From: Berkiella_A sp964633725
GTDB lineage: Bacteria > Pseudomonadota > Gammaproteobacteria > Berkiellales > Berkiellaceae
Length of the DNA stretch: 64,000 nt
Assembly (NCBI GenBank): GCA_964633725.1
Contig: CAZWHY010000005.1
Coordinates: 39,400 to 103,399, forward strand
Direction: 5' to 3'
Under the pieces are notes generated by a model. The model was not told the DNA's origin. It made no database searches and worked only from the letters and a program-made list of their open reading frames with translations. This document shows positions 38,208 to 46,331 of this stretch, in pieces. The translations under genes and the position numbers were made by a program. How positions within the stretch are numbered: the first letter of the stretch is position 1; each line of letters opens with the position of its first letter.

Positions 38208-38743
38208 AAAATATTAAACCTCACTACACTAATCTTGTAAATCTCCAAGGCCTTACCTATTAAGCACCACTAAGGAACGAGCGTAAAATAACGTACCGTT
38301 TTATCATCTCATTAAGCTTGACAGGCTTTTTTTCTGTGAGGTTTGCCTTATGCTCTATCTGCGCCAAACTCTGCTTAAGACCTATCGCTTTGCTTGCCTT
38401 CAACACGTTTTCCTTGCTCGAAGGTTATAGCTGCACATTAACAGAGTAGTTAGAATGATTACATACCAGTAAGAAAGGCAGGAAAATGACTGACGGTAGG
38501 GACGCTCAGAGCACACAGTTTATCGCCCCTCACGGAAATGATCTGGCAACACTTTACTTCAGAAAGAAAATGAATAAAATAAACACAATCAAAGCAGATA
38601 TAATGGAAGATGATTTAATAAGACATTACAACGTTAGATTGAAAATATATAGCATATCCTATGAATTTTAAGCTAATTTTACAATGACTTCTTCTTCAAG
38701 ATCCTTTTCTTGTTCAGTATCTCTAAGATTATCGCAAAGACAT
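38208..38743. other. Non-coding junction region with decayed repeat
   Basis: No credible gene. A degenerate copy of the dispersed repeat lies at 38271-38317: seven mismatches in the 30-base core, but a perfect ACCGTTTTATCATCTCATTA flank. Next to it, a minus-strand frame at 38296-38424 ends KLNEMIKR and runs into the repeat; it may be a transposase scrap, but I cannot name a family. A short plus-strand open frame, 38486-38671, has no good start site and no recognisable features. Confidence 0.5.
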
Positions 38744-39466
38744 TCAAATATGGATACGCAAGCTCATTAAATATAACCTGTCATGCGACGCATTGATATT
38801 TTGACTTATACCCCCCTCTAGCACCCATTGAGGATGTACCCACTGCAAACCAGTGGTCGCTTGATGAACCAACTGATTACCTTCCTTATAACGACCATTG
38901 TATTCCATAACCAGATTAATGGAATCGAATAAACCCCATTCAGGATGTTCTTCTGGGTAGAGTCTATATTGCCATGAAATGTCATATATTGCTTGGTTTT
39001 TAGATTGTTGAAATCCTTGGACCCAGACTGCATCGTAATCTATTTCGTGACGACCATGAAAGTAACTACCGGTAAAGCCAAACTGAGCTGCACCATCACT
39101 GTTTTCATTAGTCGGAATTAATCCTCCACCTAACAGACCTATTCTATGCGTACTATATTTTTGATCTTTTTGAAAAATAGTGTACCTATATAATGCACTG
39201 ACATCACCCGTTTGATTTGCGCCACTAGGTGATAGTCTATATGGCATTCCAAGCATAACCATATGCTTACTAGAAATACCATATGCAGCTTCCACTGCCA
39301 GCACATCTGTGTTTTGTTGTTTACTTTTTTCGTTATGCATGGCTATAAATCTAAAAATAGCATCACCTTGTGCTACTGGCAAAGCAACAAAACTTCTAAG
39401 TGGCAAGGCCCATACTGGCGAAATAAATAATACTAAAAATATAGATAATAGTTGCTTCATTGACAT
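38744..39466 (-). CDS. Predicted outer-membrane beta-barrel protein
   Basis: The 240 residues start with a signal peptide (KQLLSIFLVLFISPVWA, cleavage likely after ALA/ALP near residue 20). The rest alternates polar and aromatic residues, with YRLYP, WQYRL and an end LYLMSLRIHI ending in strand-like pattern, as in outer-membrane barrels. The start at 39466 follows AGGG by 5 bases; an in-frame ATG two codons later is also possible. It is the last gene of a three-gene operon with an HMA-domain protein and a MerT-like protein, so a role in metal uptake or efflux across the outer membrane is plausible. No specific family recognised. Confidence 0.65.
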   Translation of the reverse strand: MSMKQLLSIFLVLFISPVWALPLRSFVALPVAQGDAIFRFIAMHNEKSKQQNTDVLAVEAAYGISSKHMVMLGMPYRLSPSGANQTGDVSALYRYTIFQKDQKYSTHRIGLLGGGLIPTNENSDGAAQFGFTGSYFHGRHEIDYDAVWVQGFQQSKNQAIYDISWQYRLYPEEHPEWGLFDSINLVMEYNGRYKEGNQLVHQATTGLQWVHPQWVLEGGISQNINASHDRLYLMSLRIHI

Positions 39467-39474
39467 TCTCACCC

Positions 39475-39759
39475 TTATTTGGAAGACACATTTATTTTAC
39501 CTAGCTTGTAACCTGCTCGAGCAACGCGTTGTTTGATTTGACCCAAATTAACACTGTGTCCTTTACCCATTATAATTCGTCCTAATTTACGTTTCAAGCT
39601 AATTTGAACTGTTTGGACACCTGGTAAGGTTTCTAAACTTTTTTGAACACCGTAGGCGCAAAATTGACAAGTCATGCCTAATATTTCAAACTCAGCTTTT
39701 TCTGTTGCTTGACAAATAATTGAAAATTGCAACAAAAGAAATAATAAAATTATTTTCAT
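39475..39759 (-). CDS. Periplasmic heavy-metal-associated (HMA) domain protein
   Basis: The 94 residues have a signal peptide (KIILLFLLLQFSIICQA) and an HMA fold with the metal site GMTCQFC at about 28-34. The architecture equals MerP-type periplasmic metal carriers. The following GYKLG matches the fold end. It lies 5 bases after the MerT-like gene and 8 bases before the outer-membrane gene. The metal is not determined by sequence; mercury resistance should not be assumed, since no MerA or MerR is present. Confidence 0.8.
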   Translation of the reverse strand: MKIILLFLLLQFSIICQATEKAEFEILGMTCQFCAYGVQKSLETLPGVQTVQISLKRKLGRIIMGKGHSVNLGQIKQRVARAGYKLGKINVSSK

Positions 39760-39764
39760 AAGTC

Positions 39765-40184
39765 TTATCCAAATGTATATTCTATTAACTTACGAGATGG
39801 TAGTGCAATATAGGCAAATATAAATCCTATCAGCCAAATGATCATTGATATAAAAATAACAATTTTATTGAATTTTTTTGTCTTATAACATTTCTGCGCG
39901 AACTGAGGATCTGCAGGGCACATGTTATTAAATTTCTCTAGTACAGTATATACTATTAAAAGCAATATGGCTGAACAAACAAACACTATGAATTTATAAT
40001 CTCCTACGTGAGAAAGCCAAGGTAGTTTCATTGTAATTGTTGTAAGCGTAGTACCAAAACCAATAAATACAAACACCATGGGCAACACGCAACATAAAAA
40101 GGTCGATGTTGACGTTAGAAAAGCAAACCAAGTAATTGTGTTAAAAAACACTGTCCTGTTCCTGAATAACATCTCTTTTGTCAT
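39765..40184 (-). CDS. MerT-like inner-membrane metal transporter
   Basis: The 139 residues have three to four predicted helices. A Cys pair in the first helix region (FLCCVLPMV) and a cytoplasmic-loop motif with two Cys (CPADPQFAQKC) correspond to the paired-Cys arrangement of MerT. The last helix begins after a basic KTKKFNKI. With the MerP-like gene downstream it probably forms a metal import or sensing unit. First gene of the operon, divergent from the sensor kinase gene. Confidence 0.6.
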   Translation of the reverse strand: MTKEMLFRNRTVFFNTITWFAFLTSTSTFLCCVLPMVFVFIGFGTTLTTITMKLPWLSHVGDYKFIVFVCSAILLLIVYTVLEKFNNMCPADPQFAQKCYKTKKFNKIVIFISMIIWLIGFIFAYIALPSRKLIEYTFG

Positions 40185-40355
40185 TAAAGTGAAACATGTT
40201 TAATGATTTTAGACTAAAAAAGACATAAATACATCCTAATGGAATAATAAATACGCTATAGTTATTATTAATGTAAAAATAAAGCTCCATTACATTATAC
40301 TGCATATAATTGCAGGGGAAATCCTATTACCAAATTTAGTAAGTTTTAAAATAGA

Positions 40356-42356
40356 ATGCTTGATACCTCTATCAAAAATAAAATATTTTACTTTATGACA
40401 GCTGTCGCGCTCATAACCTTTTTATTTGGGGCAGGTATTTTTTTAATTATTTCAACAACACAACAAGTAGATACTAGCAAACATAATATTTTAAGTCATG
40501 CGGCGAGTGTGGCAACGCATATTTATAATAAATCTTCGTGGCAGCAATTAGAAAATATATTAATTCTCAACCCCGAAGTTTCATTTTTAAAACTATATGA
40601 TTCAAATAAAAATCTTGTTCACTTTTATCAATCATTTGATGTGGTTAGCCAAGAAAAATTAAGTACTATTGAACTGTTCAAACAGTTTGAACAACTTACC
40701 GGTGAAACCATTACGGTTAATATTACAGATGGCAATCTTATCGCAAGTAGAAAGATCATCATTGATAATACGACATATTATCTGGCAATCATTTCAGATT
40801 TGTCTACCGTAAAAGATAGCTTAAGATCTAATATTGAGTTTTTAATTATTATGTCCTTTGTTATTTTATTTTTTTGTATTATATTTTCAAAAAAAATCAG
40901 CATTCATATTCTACAGTCTATCAATCACTTAATAGAGGCAATGAAATCTATTTCATATAAAGAAGATTATAGTGTAAAGGTTTTTACTCATTCTAATGAT
41001 GAGGTAGGCGTACTCGTTGAAAATTTTAATGCGATGATTCAGGCAATTCAAGTTAAAAACACGACCATAAAAGATATGAATCAATTATTGGAACATAAAA
41101 ATGAAGATTTACTTCTTACAAATATAGAGCTAAAGCAAACAACGAGAGCTTGTAAGCTATTCTATGCCGTTGCGAATCTAAATATTATAGGGCAAACAGA
41201 ATTAAATATTATTCAAAATTACACAAGGGAAGTCGCTCAAATAAGTCAGTGGCCTATCGCGCATATACTTTATGTTGATGAAAACTTGAATAAAACTACA
41301 ATAACTCAAATATCACACTTATTTATTACTGAAGAAAAAAATAATACATTATCAAAAGAACCGTTAACCGAGTTATCAAATGACGAAAACATTAAGATGC
41401 TTGCCGAGCAGGCCTTGAAAAACAAGTCGACTATTTTGACGGATAAAGAAATTAATCACACAATACAAAGCTTGCTAGCATTGCCTCTTTTTGTCGATGG
41501 TGGTATTCGTTATGTTATTGTTTTTTCTGTGAATACACCAGATAATGCTGACGAAAATTTAATTCATACTATTAATACATCTGCAATACAGTTTGGAAAT
41601 CTATTGGATAAAATCACTTTGTCGCAGGCAAAAATTGCAAGTCAACAAAAATCTGCCTTTTTAGCAAATATGAGCCATGAGTTACGCACACCAATTAGTG
41701 GTATAAATGGCATTTTGGAGCTGTTACAAGTCTCAGATGTTAATAGCTTGCAAAAAAAATATATCGAGCTAGCGATTCAATCCACAGATCATATGGTTCA
41801 TGTTATCAATGATATTCTTGATTTTTCTCAAATTGAAGCCGGAAAGCTCATGATTAATATTGTGCCTATTAATATGAGAAACGAAATTCAGTATATAGAA
41901 TCCTTCTTTAAACCTAACAGTGATGGTAACAATATTAAATTTGATGTCAGCATTGCAAAAAATATTCCTGCAGAAATACATTCTGATGAGAAACGTATTA
42001 CGCAAGTTTTATTGAACCTTCTTAGTAATGCTTTCAAGTTCACTGATAAAGGCGGTCTCATTAAGTTAACTGTATTTTTAAATGATATCGATCCTGAAAA
42101 ATTATTCTTTTCAATTGAAGATAATGGCTCTGGAATCCCAGAAAAAGATCTGAAACTTATTTTTGAGGCTTTTAAACAATCGGACACAAATATATCTAAT
42201 ACCTCTATTGGCTCAGGATTAGGCTTAAGTATTAGCAAACATCTTGTTAAATTATTAGGTGGAGACATTAAGGTGCATTCCAAGCCTGGTCAAGGATCAA
42301 CTTTTGATTTCTCCATTAAAATGCACCCCATTATTGATAAGGTAAGTATCATATGA
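40356..42356 (+). CDS. Membrane sensor histidine kinase
   Basis: The 666 residues show transmembrane helix 1 at about 10-35, a periplasmic sensor of about 130 residues, helix 2 at about 165-185, HAMP-like and coiled-coil segments, a GAF-like region at about 265-425, the HisKA box FLANMSHELRTP with phospho-acceptor His441, and a HATPase domain with N box NLLSNAFKF, G1 DNGSGIP and G2 GSGLGLSI. All catalytic boxes are intact. The stop overlaps the next gene by 4 bases (ATGA), so kinase and regulator are coupled. It is divergent from the metal-transport operon, which it may sense for. Confidence 0.9.
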   Translation: MLDTSIKNKIFYFMTAVALITFLFGAGIFLIISTTQQVDTSKHNILSHAASVATHIYNKSSWQQLENILILNPEVSFLKLYDSNKNLVHFYQSFDVVSQEKLSTIELFKQFEQLTGETITVNITDGNLIASRKIIIDNTTYYLAIISDLSTVKDSLRSNIEFLIIMSFVILFFCIIFSKKISIHILQSINHLIEAMKSISYKEDYSVKVFTHSNDEVGVLVENFNAMIQAIQVKNTTIKDMNQLLEHKNEDLLLTNIELKQTTRACKLFYAVANLNIIGQTELNIIQNYTREVAQISQWPIAHILYVDENLNKTTITQISHLFITEEKNNTLSKEPLTELSNDENIKMLAEQALKNKSTILTDKEINHTIQSLLALPLFVDGGIRYVIVFSVNTPDNADENLIHTINTSAIQFGNLLDKITLSQAKIASQQKSAFLANMSHELRTPISGINGILELLQVSDVNSLQKKYIELAIQSTDHMVHVINDILDFSQIEAGKLMINIVPINMRNEIQYIESFFKPNSDGNNIKFDVSIAKNIPAEIHSDEKRITQVLLNLLSNAFKFTDKGGLIKLTVFLNDIDPEKLFFSIEDNGSGIPEKDLKLIFEAFKQSDTNISNTSIGSGLGLSISKHLVKLLGGDIKVHSKPGQGSTFDFSIKMHPIIDKVSII

Positions 42357-42790
42357 ACGATAAAAGTAAAGGGAATCATGATCATGACAATCAATCCTCT
42401 GCATTATGCCAGCCTAACAAGCGTGTACTGGTCGCAGAAGATGAACCAATTAGCCAAATAGTTTTGGTTGAAATGTTGAATATTCTAGGTTTGAATGTTG
42501 ATATTGCTAACAACGGGAAAGAAGTTCTTTTTTTAGCAAAACAACAAGCATATAATATTATTTTCATGGATTGTAATATGCCGGTGATGGATGGCATTGA
42601 AGCTACGCGTCATCTTACTGCAGACTCCAGCACATACAAACAACACAATCTAAAAATTATTGCGGTAACTGCCAATGCATTTACAACGAATAAAGAAATA
42701 TGTCTTGCAGCTGGAATGCATGACTACTTAACTAAGCCTTATAAATTTGAAGATATTAAAAAATTAGTAGCAAAGCATCTACCAGCTTAA
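42353..42790 (+). CDS. Stand-alone response regulator receiver
   Basis: The 145-residue CheY-like receiver has the acidic pocket AEDE at about 25-28, the phospho-acceptor Asp73 in FMDCNMPVMDG, the switch Thr in AVTANA, and Lys in LTKPYKF. There is no output domain, so it must act by protein contact or phosphotransfer. An N-terminal extension of about 20 residues is rich in His, Asp and Asn (NHDHDN). It overlaps the kinase gene by 4 bases. Confidence 0.9.
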   Translation: MNDKSKGNHDHDNQSSALCQPNKRVLVAEDEPISQIVLVEMLNILGLNVDIANNGKEVLFLAKQQAYNIIFMDCNMPVMDGIEATRHLTADSSTYKQHNLKIIAVTANAFTTNKEICLAAGMHDYLTKPYKFEDIKKLVAKHLPA

Positions 42791-42856
42791 TCCTTATCAA
42801 TGGTGAGGCTCTAACGAATCATTCTTGTCGGGAACTTCATTACTTTATTATGGCGT

Positions 42857-42966
42857 GACTTTGGCCATTATTGGCAATATCGTAACTCGTATTGTCTGGC
42901 GCTATAGCGTATCGCGTGACTGGAAGGCCAGAAAGCTGCGAAAACGTTTGCCTTTTAAGAAGAAAA
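42857..42966 (+). pseudogene. 3' fragment of DUF2062 gene, right copy of direct repeat
   Basis: It encodes LAIIGNIVTRIVWRYS and the following RKLRKRLPFKKK, almost identical to the end of the intact gene at 37674. The frame has lost its stop, through what looks like a one-base change in the A run, and runs on into the lolD terminator region. No upstream portion of the gene is present. It is the right boundary of the 4.65-kb islet. Confidence 0.88.
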
Positions 42967-42974
42967 ATAGTCAC

Positions 42975-42993
42975 AGCCGTCAAACTGACGGCT
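42975..42993 (-). terminator. Rho-independent terminator of lolCD
   Basis: AGCCGTCA and TGACGGCT form an 8-base stem with a 3-base loop. On the minus strand a T run (TATTTTT) follows after 6 bases. It lies 20 bases past the lolD stop. Confidence 0.75.
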
Positions 42994-43014
42994 TACGCAC
43001 CAACGAATTAGAAG

Positions 43015-43743
43015 CTAATTTTCAACTTGCCGAAGTCCACGATTTTCTAGCAACATAATGCGATCCATCTTGTGTGCCAATCCCATATCGTGGGTTACAA
43101 CAATAAAACTTGTGCCCACTTCTTTTGCGAGCTGCATCATTAAATCATATACTTGCTCTGCGCTCTCAGTATCTAAATTACCGGTTGGCTCATCGGCTAA
43201 AATACATTTAGGCTCAGCAACCAATGCTCTGGCTATTGCGATGCGCTGTCTTTCACCACCTGATAACATATTAGGTTTATGATCTTTGCGATCCAGCAAA
43301 CCCACTTTTTCTAAGTAATATAAACTCTTTGATTTGATTGTTTTTAGCGACTCGCCGCGAATGAGAAGCGGCATACAAATATTTTCAAATGCGGTAAATT
43401 CTGGCAACAAATGATGAAATTGAAAAATAAAACCCAATACGTGATTGCGTAAAAACCCTCGCTTACGCTCAGATAAGTTATGTACATCTTGGTTATTAAG
43501 ATATATTTTCCCACTGGTGGGCTTCTCTATGCCGCCCATGATATGCATAAAAGTGGTTTTGCCTGTGCCCGAACGCCCTACAATCGCAATACTTTCATGC
43601 GATGAAACGCTAAAACTAATGTTTTCTAACACAGGAATAACGCGATCGCCATCTTGGAAGGTTTTTGAGACATCTTCGCATCGCAACACAATATCTGCCA
43701 CATCATCTCCCACTATGATTGGTTCTTTTTCTTTAAGCATCAT
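43015..43743 (-). CDS. lolD: Lipoprotein-releasing system ATP-binding protein
   Basis: ATPase of the LolCDE complex that extracts outer-membrane lipoproteins. The 242 residues have Walker A IVGRSGTGKTT, the LolD motif region around QFHHLLPEFTA, signature LSGGERQRIAIARAL, and Walker B CILADEPTGNLD. The start overlaps the lolC 3' end by 11 bases. Confidence 0.95.
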   Translation of the reverse strand: MMLKEKEPIIVGDDVADIVLRCEDVSKTFQDGDRVIPVLENISFSVSSHESIAIVGRSGTGKTTFMHIMGGIEKPTSGKIYLNNQDVHNLSERKRGFLRNHVLGFIFQFHHLLPEFTAFENICMPLLIRGESLKTIKSKSLYYLEKVGLLDRKDHKPNMLSGGERQRIAIARALVAEPKCILADEPTGNLDTESAEQVYDLMMQLAKEVGTSFIVVTHDMGLAHKMDRIMLLENRGLRQVEN

Positions 43744-44983
43744 GCCGCAACGCCTCCGCAGGTTCTATTTTAGAAGCACGCCAAGCAGGATGTATTGTTG
43801 CCAGTAGGCTTAACCCCATTGCACAACAAGTCACCAAAATCACATCAGAAGATTGTAAGTCAGATGGCAAGAAATTAATAAAATACACTTCTGCGGATAA
43901 AAACTTCATTTCAAATACCTTTTCAATGAAGGTGACTAAATCGGTTACATTTAAAGCCAACAAAACACCCGCAATAACGCCCATCAAAGTCCCTGTTAAT
44001 CCAATAATGGCACCTTGGGCAATAAAAATAGCCATGATTTTTTGTCTGGAAGCCCCCAGCACTCTAAAGACAGCGATATCCGCTCGTTTATCGGTCACGA
44101 CCATCACCAAAGTAGAAATCAAATTAAACACCGCTATGGCGAGTATCATGATCAAAGTGAAAAACATCATGGTTTTTTCCATTTTGACCGCACTAAAATA
44201 GGCGCTATTTAGCACAGTCCAATCCACAACGTGATAGGTGTTTTGGCTATCCATTCTAAGTTTTGCGGCTAAATGAGGCGCTTTGAACGGGTCAGTCAAG
44301 CGTAACTGAATGCCACTCACACCATCACCTGTCTTAAATAATCTGGCACCATCTTCTAAATGCACAAATATATGCGTGCTATCGTAAATGTACCCCACTT
44401 CAAATATACCCACGACTTTGAGTCGCTTCATACGAGGGGTTATCCCTGCTATGGTTACAGTCACTTCCGGGATAAGCAAGGTGATGCTGTCACCAACCTG
44501 CACCCCCAACACTTTGGCTAGGTGACCACCTACAACCACACCAAACTGACCAGCCTGTAAATCATCAACATTCCCAGCCAATAATGTAGTACGTAATGGG
44601 AACACCGCATCAACAGATTCTGGATCGATGCCTTTTACCAAAACGCCGCGAACGTCACGGCCGCGCGTAATCATACCCTGCCCTTCAATAAAAGGCCCAG
44701 CGGCTTCGACTTGCTTGTTTTGGGTGAAATAATCGATTGCCGTTTTCCAGTCTCTTAAAGGCTCACCGCCACCTTCACTAACCATAATATGCGGTGTGAC
44801 GCTTAAAATTCTGGAACGGATTTCTTTGGTAAAGCCGTTCATAACAGATAGCACTGTGATCAAAACCATGACGCCAAGCGCTATGCCAATCATCGAAACT
44901 ATCGAAATAAAAGTAATAAAGTGGTCTCGTTTTCTTAAATTAGTGTACCGAGCCCCGATATATAGGGAAAATGGTTTAAACAT
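43733..44983 (-). CDS. lolC: Lipoprotein-releasing system permease
   Basis: The 416 residues have the family start LYIGARYTNLRKRDHFITFI, one N-terminal helix, a large periplasmic domain at about 50-270, then three helices and the end YPAWRAS-like HPAWRASKIEPAEALRHD. Only one permease gene is present; many species use a single LolF-type or both LolC and LolE, so it may form a homodimer or pair with a gene elsewhere. Confidence 0.92.
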   Translation of the reverse strand: MFKPFSLYIGARYTNLRKRDHFITFISIVSMIGIALGVMVLITVLSVMNGFTKEIRSRILSVTPHIMVSEGGGEPLRDWKTAIDYFTQNKQVEAAGPFIEGQGMITRGRDVRGVLVKGIDPESVDAVFPLRTTLLAGNVDDLQAGQFGVVVGGHLAKVLGVQVGDSITLLIPEVTVTIAGITPRMKRLKVVGIFEVGYIYDSTHIFVHLEDGARLFKTGDGVSGIQLRLTDPFKAPHLAAKLRMDSQNTYHVVDWTVLNSAYFSAVKMEKTMMFFTLIMILAIAVFNLISTLVMVVTDKRADIAVFRVLGASRQKIMAIFIAQGAIIGLTGTLMGVIAGVLLALNVTDLVTFIEKVFEMKFLSAEVYFINFLPSDLQSSDVILVTCCAMGLSLLATIHPAWRASKIEPAEALRHDA

Positions 44984-45185
44984 TGTTAATCAGCTAAATT
45001 TCCAGTTATTTATAAATTATCCGTGTTGTTCTGCTGGTCGCTTGCGATCCATCATTCTGGTATCATTTAGTCAGCTATTAACTACATAGAGTTAGTTTAA
45101 TAATTAACGAAAGCAGAAACTGGAACTATGATGAATTAATTAATGTTCCGAATCAAATCTTAAATTAATTATTCGACAAATATCT

Positions 45186-46325
45186 ATGACGATATCCAAA
45201 TTAAGCGAAAAAATGATAATCATACTAAAACCGAATTTAAAAGCCAGCAGCAGTGAATATCAGGCTATCTTAAAAACAGTTAATTCTTTTGCCAATATAG
45301 AAACTAAAGTTCACACGATTCAAGGCAAAAACATACAAATTACTGAAATAGTTTTATTTGGAGAGACTAGCCAGCTGAGCACAGAGAATATAGAAAGCTT
45401 ATCTGGGGTGCAACGCGTTGTCAGGCTATCAAATGAATATAAGCTATTAGGCAAACATCACGACGAACATGCTTTCTCTTTTGAGTATAATGGCGTTGAA
45501 TTCTCACAAGATACATTTCATATTTTTGCCGGTTTATGTGCAGTTGATAATGCGGATAATGTCTCCAATACTTTTAAAGTCCTGAGTGAGCATCAACAAG
45601 TATGCACGCGTATGGGGGCTTACAAGCCTCGTACCAGTCCCTATTCTTTCCAAGGATTAGGGAAGAGCTGCTTATCTTATGTTTTTGAAGCGGCCGGAAA
45701 ATATGGCATCAAAGTGATTGCCATGGAAGTCACGCACGAGCGTCAAGTGGATGAAATTCATGATTGCTTACAAAAAACTGGCTCTCCTACGGGTGTTATG
45801 CTGCAAGTCGGCACACGCAATGCACAAAATTTTGAATTACTACGCGCCTTGGGTCAACAGACCACTTACCCTATATTATTCAAACGCGGATTTGGTATTA
45901 CCCTGCACGAATCTATATTAGCCGCAGAATATCTAGCCCAGGCAGGTAACCGAAATGTGATATTTTGTTTAAGAGGGGTTAAATCACTCTTTGGTGCGCC
46001 CCATCGCAATCTAGCAGATATGGCGCATGTTAGTGTGGTCAAGCGTCTAACTAACATGCCGGTTTGTTTTGACCCATCCCACTCGATAGGCACTTTAAGT
46101 GTTGGAGATGATGGCATCAGTGACATCAGTCACGCGAGTGCACAAGCTGTCATATCAGGCGCTAATTTATTATTAGCGGACATTCATCCCAAGCCACCAG
46201 AGGCCGTTGTCGATAGCAAGCAAGCGATTAGCTTAGAAGCACTCCCCTGGTATTTAGAAGATATGCAGCTGGTGAGAGAACAATATTTACAACGTGTTGC
46301 ATTAGCAAAATCTTATCAAAAATAA
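45186..46325 (+). CDS. aroF: 3-deoxy-7-phosphoheptulonate synthase, type I-beta with regulatory domain
   Basis: First step of the shikimate pathway: PEP plus erythrose-4-phosphate to DAHP. The 379 residues have an N-terminal ferredoxin-like domain (about 1-95) as in the Thermotoga maritima enzyme, then the barrel with GLCAVDNADN, RMGAYKPRTSPYSFQGLG, LQVGTRNAQNFELL, FKRGFG, and DPSHSIG..ISDISHASA. This beta-type with an N-terminal domain differs from the AroF/G/H alpha-type usual in enteric bacteria. It lies 6 bases before mfd, an unexpected operon partner. The symbol is by reaction only. Confidence 0.9.
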   Translation: MTISKLSEKMIIILKPNLKASSSEYQAILKTVNSFANIETKVHTIQGKNIQITEIVLFGETSQLSTENIESLSGVQRVVRLSNEYKLLGKHHDEHAFSFEYNGVEFSQDTFHIFAGLCAVDNADNVSNTFKVLSEHQQVCTRMGAYKPRTSPYSFQGLGKSCLSYVFEAAGKYGIKVIAMEVTHERQVDEIHDCLQKTGSPTGVMLQVGTRNAQNFELLRALGQQTTYPILFKRGFGITLHESILAAEYLAQAGNRNVIFCLRGVKSLFGAPHRNLADMAHVSVVKRLTNMPVCFDPSHSIGTLSVGDDGISDISHASAQAVISGANLLLADIHPKPPEAVVDSKQAISLEALPWYLEDMQLVREQYLQRVALAKSYQK

Positions 46326-46331
46326 ACAAGC

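Noticed and set aside
38296..38424. Transposase C-terminal fragment ending LNEMIKR
   Set aside because: Loosely recalls IS4-type C termini, but the stretch is short and the other repeat copies do not extend the frame. Kept only as a note in the region entry.
38486..38671. 61-codon open frame as a real small gene
   Set aside because: Weak start context, no features, inside a decayed junction region.
39475..40184. Mercury resistance operon
   Set aside because: MerT- and MerP-like features exist but there is no MerA, MerR or other mer gene, so only a general metal role is supported.
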